Assembly (NCBI GenBank): GCA_032622095.1
Contig: CP136061.1
Span: forward strand, 17,734,991-17,798,990
Length of the DNA stretch: 64,000 bases
Direction of reading: 5' to 3'
DNA from: Siphonodentalium dalli
Taxonomy: Eukaryota > Mollusca > Scaphopoda > Gadilida > Siphonodentaliidae
The stretch's first letter is position 1; each line of letters starts with the position of its first letter. The notes under the pieces were generated by a model. The model was not told the DNA's origin and made no database searches. It was given only the letters and a program-made list of their open reading frames with translations. Below are positions 60,201 to 64,000 of this stretch, in pieces. Both the position numbers and the translations under genes were made by a program.

Positions 60201-62089
60201 TACAGACACTGGGGTGGGTATCATCATGTATTATACAGACACTGGGGTGGGTATCATCATGTATTATACAGACACTGGGGTGGGTATCATCATGTATTAT
60301 ACAGACACTGGGGTGGGTATCATCATGTACTATACAGACACTGGGGTGGGTATCATCATGTATTATACAGACACTGGGGTGGGTATCATCATATATTATA
60401 CAGACACTGGGGTGGGTATCATCATGTATTATACAGACACTGGGGTGGGTATCATCATGTATTATACAGACAATGGGGTGGGTATCATCATGTATTATAC
60501 AGACACTGGGGTGGTATCATCATGTATTATACAGACACTGGGGTGGGGTATCATCATGTATTATACAGACACTGGGGTGGGTATCATCATGTATTATACA
60601 GACACTGGGGTGGGTATCATCATGTATTATACAGACACTGGGGTGGGTATCATCATGTATTATACAGACACTGGGGTGGGTATCATCATGTATTATACAG
60701 ACACTGGGGTGGGTATCATCATGTATTATACAGACACTGGGGTGGGTATCATCATGTATTATACAGACACTGGGGTGGGTATCATCATGTATTATACAGA
60801 CACTGGGGTGGGTATCATCATGTATTATACAGACACTGTGGTGGGTATCATCATGTATTATACAGACACTGGGGTGGGTATCATCATGTATTATACAGAC
60901 ACTGTGGTGGGTATCATCATGTATTATACAGACACTGGGGTGGGTATCATCATGTATTATACAGACACTGGGGTGGGTATCATCATGTATTATACAGACA
61001 CTGGGGTGGGTATCATCATGTATTATACAGACACTGGGGTGGGTATCATCATGTATTATACATACACTGGGTGGGTATCATCATGTATTATACAGACACT
61101 GGGGTGGGTATCATCATGTATTATACAGACACTGGGGTGGGTATCATCATGTATTATACAGACACTGGGGTGGGTATCATCATGTATTATACAGACACTG
61201 GGGTGGGTATCATCATGTATTATACATACATTGGGGTGGGTATCATCATGTATTATACAGACACTGGGGTGGGTATCATCATGTATTATACATACACTGG
61301 GGTGGGTATCATCATGTATTATACAGACACTGGGTGGGTATCATCATGTATTATACAGACACTGGGGTGGGTATCATCATGTATTATACAGACACTGGGG
61401 TGGGTATCATCATGTATTATACAGACACTGGGGTGGGTATCATCATGTATTATACAGACACTGGGGTGGGTATCATCATGTATTATACAGACACTGGGGT
61501 GGGTATCATCATGTATTATACAGACACTGGGGTGGGTATCATCATGTATTATACAGACACTGGGGTGGGTATCATCATGTATAAACAGACACTGGGGTGG
61601 GTATCATCATGTATTATACAGACACTGGGGTGGGTATCATCATGTATTATACAGACACTGGGGTGGGTATCATCATGTATTACACAGACACTGGGGTGGG
61701 TATCATCATGTATTATACAGACACTGGGGTGGATATCATCATGTATTATACAGACACTGGGGTGGGTATCATCATGTATTATACAGACACTGGGGTGGGT
61801 ATCATCATGTATTATACAGACACTGGGGTGGGTATCATCATGTATTATACAGACACTGGGGTGGGTATCATCATGTATTATACAAACACTGGGGTGGGTA
61901 TCATCGTGTATTATACAGACACTGGGGTGGGTATCATCATGTATTATACAGACACTGGGGTGGGTATCATCATGAATTATACAGACACTGGGGTGGGTAT
62001 CATCATGTATTATACAGACACTGGGGTGGGTATCATCATGTATTATACAGACACTGGGGTGGGTATCATCATGTATTATACAGACACTG
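57268..62089. repeat. 33-bp satellite array, about 146 units
   Basis: Head-to-tail units of 33 bp begin AGACACTGGGGTGGGTATC and end ATGTATTATAC, about 42% G+C, with about nine G to five C on the + strand and no CpG in the consensus. Common variants are TACATACACTGG for TACAGACACTGG, a 32-bp form with CACTGGGTGGG (near 57735, 58790, 59387, 59549, 59747, 61067 and 61329), and rare 34-bp forms (CATGGTATT near 58048, GGGGTTGGG near 59650 and 60013). Three forward frames and one reverse frame contain no stop, so open frames above 1,000 codons appear by arithmetic alone. I see no evidence of coding. The right edge is sharp, at CAGACACTG followed by ACATTTGC. Confidence 0.98.
59640..60100. repeat. 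363-bp (11-unit) duplication inside the 33-bp array
   Basis: The rare 34-bp GGGGTTGGG unit occurs at 59651 and 60014 (offset 363 bp), and a CATACACTGG unit follows at the same distance in both (59708 and 60071). One copy is then followed by a 32-bp unit and the other is not. This supports HOR-like duplication in the second satellite as well. Confidence 0.65.
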
Positions 62090-62316
62090 ACATTTGCTCA
62101 AATCGCTAAGATTAGCCCAACACCGCACAAATGACACCGTAGAAAAAGTATCGCATCACTGTGTGTCCTATACAGGAACTCGAAAGACTTTATTTACTCT
62201 GAAAAAAAAATGTCACCAATTTTCCAACTATTCTCAATCTCGTTTATCGTATACGTGACAGACTTCCAACGAGCGTTCTTTATTGTTTCCGTGCTGAAGA
62301 ACAGTCCGGACCAGGA

Positions 62317-62345
62317 GGGGGAGGGGGGTGGGTGCTAGTCAGGGG
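62317..62345 (+). other. G-rich tract with possible G-quadruplex
   Basis: Four G runs (five, six, three and four Gs) are separated by A, T and a 9-nt loop TGCTAGTCA. The first three runs have one-base loops and the last loop is slightly longer than the usual 7-nt limit. The GGGGTGGGT core resembles that of the neighbouring 33-bp unit, probably by chance. Confidence 0.45.
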
Positions 62346-62398
62346 AAAATTCGAGAGTACTAAATTTATATCCTGGGTACGCAATGTTTTATTTTTTA

Positions 62399-62600
62399 GT
62401 CTGACCGTTATTAGTTATATATACGGTATCTGTGTTAATTAAGGGGTGTTGAACGGTAATGAAATACCAAGGTCTGACAGTTACTGGTTACAGTCTGCCA
62501 GTTACCCAAACGGTTTTGTACCATGGAATAATTATGCTACAGCCTGACCGTAATGTTACGGTCAAAAGTTGGCAGCCACGTTGCGCGGTCTGACACTGAC
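62399..62600 (+). repeat. Cluster of five GTCTGACMGTTA-like motifs
   Basis: Similar 12-mers occur at 62399 (GTCTGACCGTTA), 62472 (GTCTGACAGTTA), 62493 (GTCTGCCAGTTA), 62542 (GCCTGACCGTAA) and 62588 (GTCTGACACTGA). Spacing is irregular (21 to 73 bp). They could be a decayed short repeat or a group of binding sites. I cannot assign a family. Confidence 0.5.
62545..62564. repeat. 20-nt palindrome (9-bp arms, 2-nt centre)
   Basis: TGACCGTAA and its exact reverse complement TTACGGTCA flank a central TG. The left arm belongs to the fourth copy of the GTCTGACMGTTA-like motif, so the palindrome is that motif meeting its own inverse. Confidence 0.75.
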
Positions 62601-62624
62601 GGGTTTAACAGTTTGTGGTGGTGA

Positions 62625-63122
62625 GTCTGTAGTTCTTATGAATCTATTTATATTGGTATCTTAGACGATATGTTCGTGATTCATGGCGTTAATCAAGCTG
62701 CATGGGCCCTCTTCGGGATTCATTGTCAATGTCTTGTCAAATATGGGTGTGTGGCCCAAGTCCAGTTGATTGCTCCCTGCTTGAATGGACCACATGCACT
62801 GCGTAGCAACATTTGTTTTCAATGCGACAGAATATTTGTGAATTATGTATTCTTCATTATGATATATGGGGGTATTAGTATAGTAGAGTCGCTTATGTAC
62901 TTTCGTGGGAATTGTTTGAACAAATGTAGAGACTATGATATTATGATAGTGTATCACTTACTTAGTCGGAAAAAGTTTGTTAGACTTCATGGGTCCGCGA
63001 CTGGAGATAATTATGACGTCATAAAGATGACGTCATTGTCAGTTCAGTTCAGATACAGTGTTGTCCCAAGAACTGACGAATTATGCGCATATTTCTTAAT
63101 TGTTATACATTTTTTTAGTTAG
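62625..63122 (+). other. Open frame of 165 codons, coding status doubtful
   Basis: The frame is open from just after an in-frame TGA at 62622 to a TAG at 63120; the first ATG is at 62670, giving 150 residues. The product is cysteine-rich near its start (Cys19, 21, 27, 37, 49 and 52, including a CFQC) but matches no domain I recognise. It has a hydrophobic stretch near residues 55-70. Its last third runs through the duplicated TGACGTCA sites, which look non-coding. A 98-codon frame lies antisense at 62661-62957. A run this long is mildly unusual for about 1.9 kb of AT-rich DNA, so a fossil transposon fragment or an exon is possible, but there is no positive evidence. Confidence 0.12.
63013..63036. 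promoter_or_regulatory. Two perfect CRE-type palindromes (TGACGTCA)
   Basis: ATGACGTCAT occurs at 63013-63022 and 63027-63036, separated by AAAG and 14 bp centre to centre. TGACGTCA is the full consensus for CREB/ATF bZIP dimers. No promoter or transcript can be placed nearby, and the pair could equally be part of an interspersed repeat. Confidence 0.4.
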
Positions 63123-63188
63123 GACAATTCATTAATAGTTGTTCTCAAAGTACAGTACCCAAATTCACGGGAAAATATTATTACAGTC

Positions 63189-63212
63189 AAAGATGGCTGC
63201 CAAAATGGCACC
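63189..63212 (+). repeat. AAGATGGC-type dispersed motif, first copy
   Basis: The sequence reads AAAGATGGCTGCCAAAATGG and continues CACC. Related text recurs at 63526-63547 (CCAAGATGGGTACCAAGATGGC) with one change between its own halves, and in reverse as GCCATCTTA at 63787. Such motifs are frequent in interspersed repeats of several invertebrate genomes, but element boundaries are not visible here. Confidence 0.35.
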
Positions 63213-63525
63213 AGAAAATCACCAATTTTGCGATTTTCAAGAATCTCATGCAAATGACCTTCCGTTCGGTACCGTTTGCGAATTCGGACAATTGTGTGAT
63301 TAATTATTGCTTCAACAATGTATTGCTGCAATTCTATTGTACAAAACATGTTCGATCTGTCAAAAATCCTCTTTAGACAACCGAATTTATAGCATCTTGT
63401 CAAATATCAATTCCAATATTGTAGCAATATATTTAAAGACATGAGCGGAATTCAGTGATGAGAAAGAAATATTCGTGCCACAAACAGAATTATTATCACA
63501 CTTCAACAGAACTCTTCAGTTTCAT

Positions 63526-63547
63526 CCAAGATGGGTACCAAGATGGC
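63526..63547 (+). repeat. AAGATGGC-type dispersed motif, second copy (doubled)
   Basis: CCAAGATGGG and CCAAGATGGC lie 12 bp apart in direct orientation, echoing the motif at 63189. No target-site duplication or terminal repeat could be defined around either. Confidence 0.3.
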
Positions 63548-64000
63548 AATCAAAATACAAAAGTCAGTGTTCGTTATAACACCAAATTTCGCCCTGGCAT
63601 TCCATCATGGGGAATTAGGTTAATCAGCCAATTTTAAGTACATGCGCATAGCCTTAATTTCATATACAAATTGGCGATGTCATATATGGTATACATGTCT
63701 TTTCTTCAAATGCCCTTATAATAAGTGAGGGGGGGTGTTGAAGAGAAAAACCAACTCAAAAAGGAAATTATAAAGTATATTACACCGCCATCTTAGCTTG
63801 GGGGGACAAGTGTTACCATCCCAAACTCTAGCCTTCTGTGCTATACTCTATGCCAGAGACTGATTGAGAAATAGTGGTCGTTGCCATATCAAATGCAACT
63901 GATGCAGATAAGCATTGGTGTTAGTTATTGTCATGACATATCAGTAGAAAATGCATAATTATTGTGTATCATATAAGATAGCAATACATAGTTGTTTATT

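Larger units (their letters stand above)
62090..64000. other. Non-tandem AT-rich flank, no recognisable gene
   Basis: From the end of the 33-bp array the sequence becomes ordinary AT-rich, non-repetitive DNA to the end of the window. I found no tRNA, rRNA, recognisable protein domain, splice-site-supported exon or complete transposon end. Open frames at 63119-63403 (-), 63455-63637 (+) and 62661-62957 (-) are short and resemble no family I know. Shorter elements within it are listed separately. Confidence 0.85.

Noticed and set aside
57278..61975. A 1,565-codon forward open frame with 11-residue repeats
   Set aside because: The 33-bp period is a multiple of three and lacks stops in all three forward frames. 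Parallel frames (for example 57739-61584 and 58500-62090) are equally open and the frame changes at each 32/34-bp unit. There is no coding evidence.
62661..62957. A 98-codon reverse open frame
   Set aside because: It is antisense to another doubtful frame, has no recognised domain, and lacks support for start, splice sites or homology.
63119..63403. A 94-codon reverse open frame
   Set aside because: It runs through AAGATGGC-type dispersed motif sequence and resembles no known protein.
63455..63637. A 60-codon forward open frame
   Set aside because: The length is within chance expectation, it also crosses the second AAGATGGC motif, and it has no recognisable domain.
62090..64000. tRNA or other structured RNA genes
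   Set aside because: No A-box/B-box pair or cloverleaf could be made out by eye on either strand.

Overview
This window is almost entirely satellite DNA and contains no gene that I can support. About 97% is two head-to-tail tandem arrays: a 44-bp satellite filling 1-57167 (roughly 1,300 units) and a 33-bp satellite filling 57268-62089 (about 146 units). Exactly 100 Ns separate them, so their physical adjacency is an assembly inference. Only the last 1.9 kb (62090-64000) is non-tandem sequence. The pattern suggests a eukaryotic nuclear genome in heterochromatin (pericentromeric, subtelomeric or interstitial; the sequence does not say which). The AT-rich flank has AAGATGGC-type motifs and paired CRE palindromes that I associate loosely with marine-invertebrate intergenic DNA, but this is a weak impression and not an identification.

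1-57167: every unit lies in the same orientation. The unit begins AGGACGGTGACATATTG, is about 34% G+C, and varies at a few fixed sites: position 4-5 (AC, AA, CC or TC), position 10 (GAC or GGC), a 1-bp-shorter form (GTGGATATT or GTGTATATT), position 23-24 (ATACAT, ATGCAT or ATGTAT), and position 38-39 (GACTCAC, GACTGAC, GACACAC, rarely GACTAAC or GACAGAC). These variants act as a barcode. They reveal many local higher-order repeats (HORs) of 2 to 13 units, often two to four copies of each, with no single array-wide HOR. Examples are 88-bp dimers, 131-bp trimers, 176-bp tetramers, 216/220-bp pentamers, 261-263-bp hexamers, and 351-, 479-, 525- and 571-bp blocks. This is what unequal exchange and local amplification would produce.

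57268-62089: the 33-bp unit begins AGACACTGGGGTGGGTATC and is G-rich on the + strand. Because 33 is a multiple of 3 and the unit lacks stops in all three forward frames and one reverse frame, it produces spurious open frames of more than 1,000 codons. They are artefacts of the period. Short reverse-strand open frames in the 44-bp array are likewise artefacts, arising where 43-bp units shift the frame past a recurrent TAG.

62090-64000: AT-rich non-tandem flank. It holds a G-rich tract, a cluster of GTCTGACMGTTA-like motifs with a 20-nt palindrome, one 165-codon open frame of doubtful meaning, and two perfect TGACGTCA sites 14 bp apart. I recognise no gene, tRNA, rRNA, CRISPR array or complete transposon. 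The most informative material here is the fine structure of the satellite, plus one patch (about 18290-19660) whose one-base indels look like a local consensus-quality problem.
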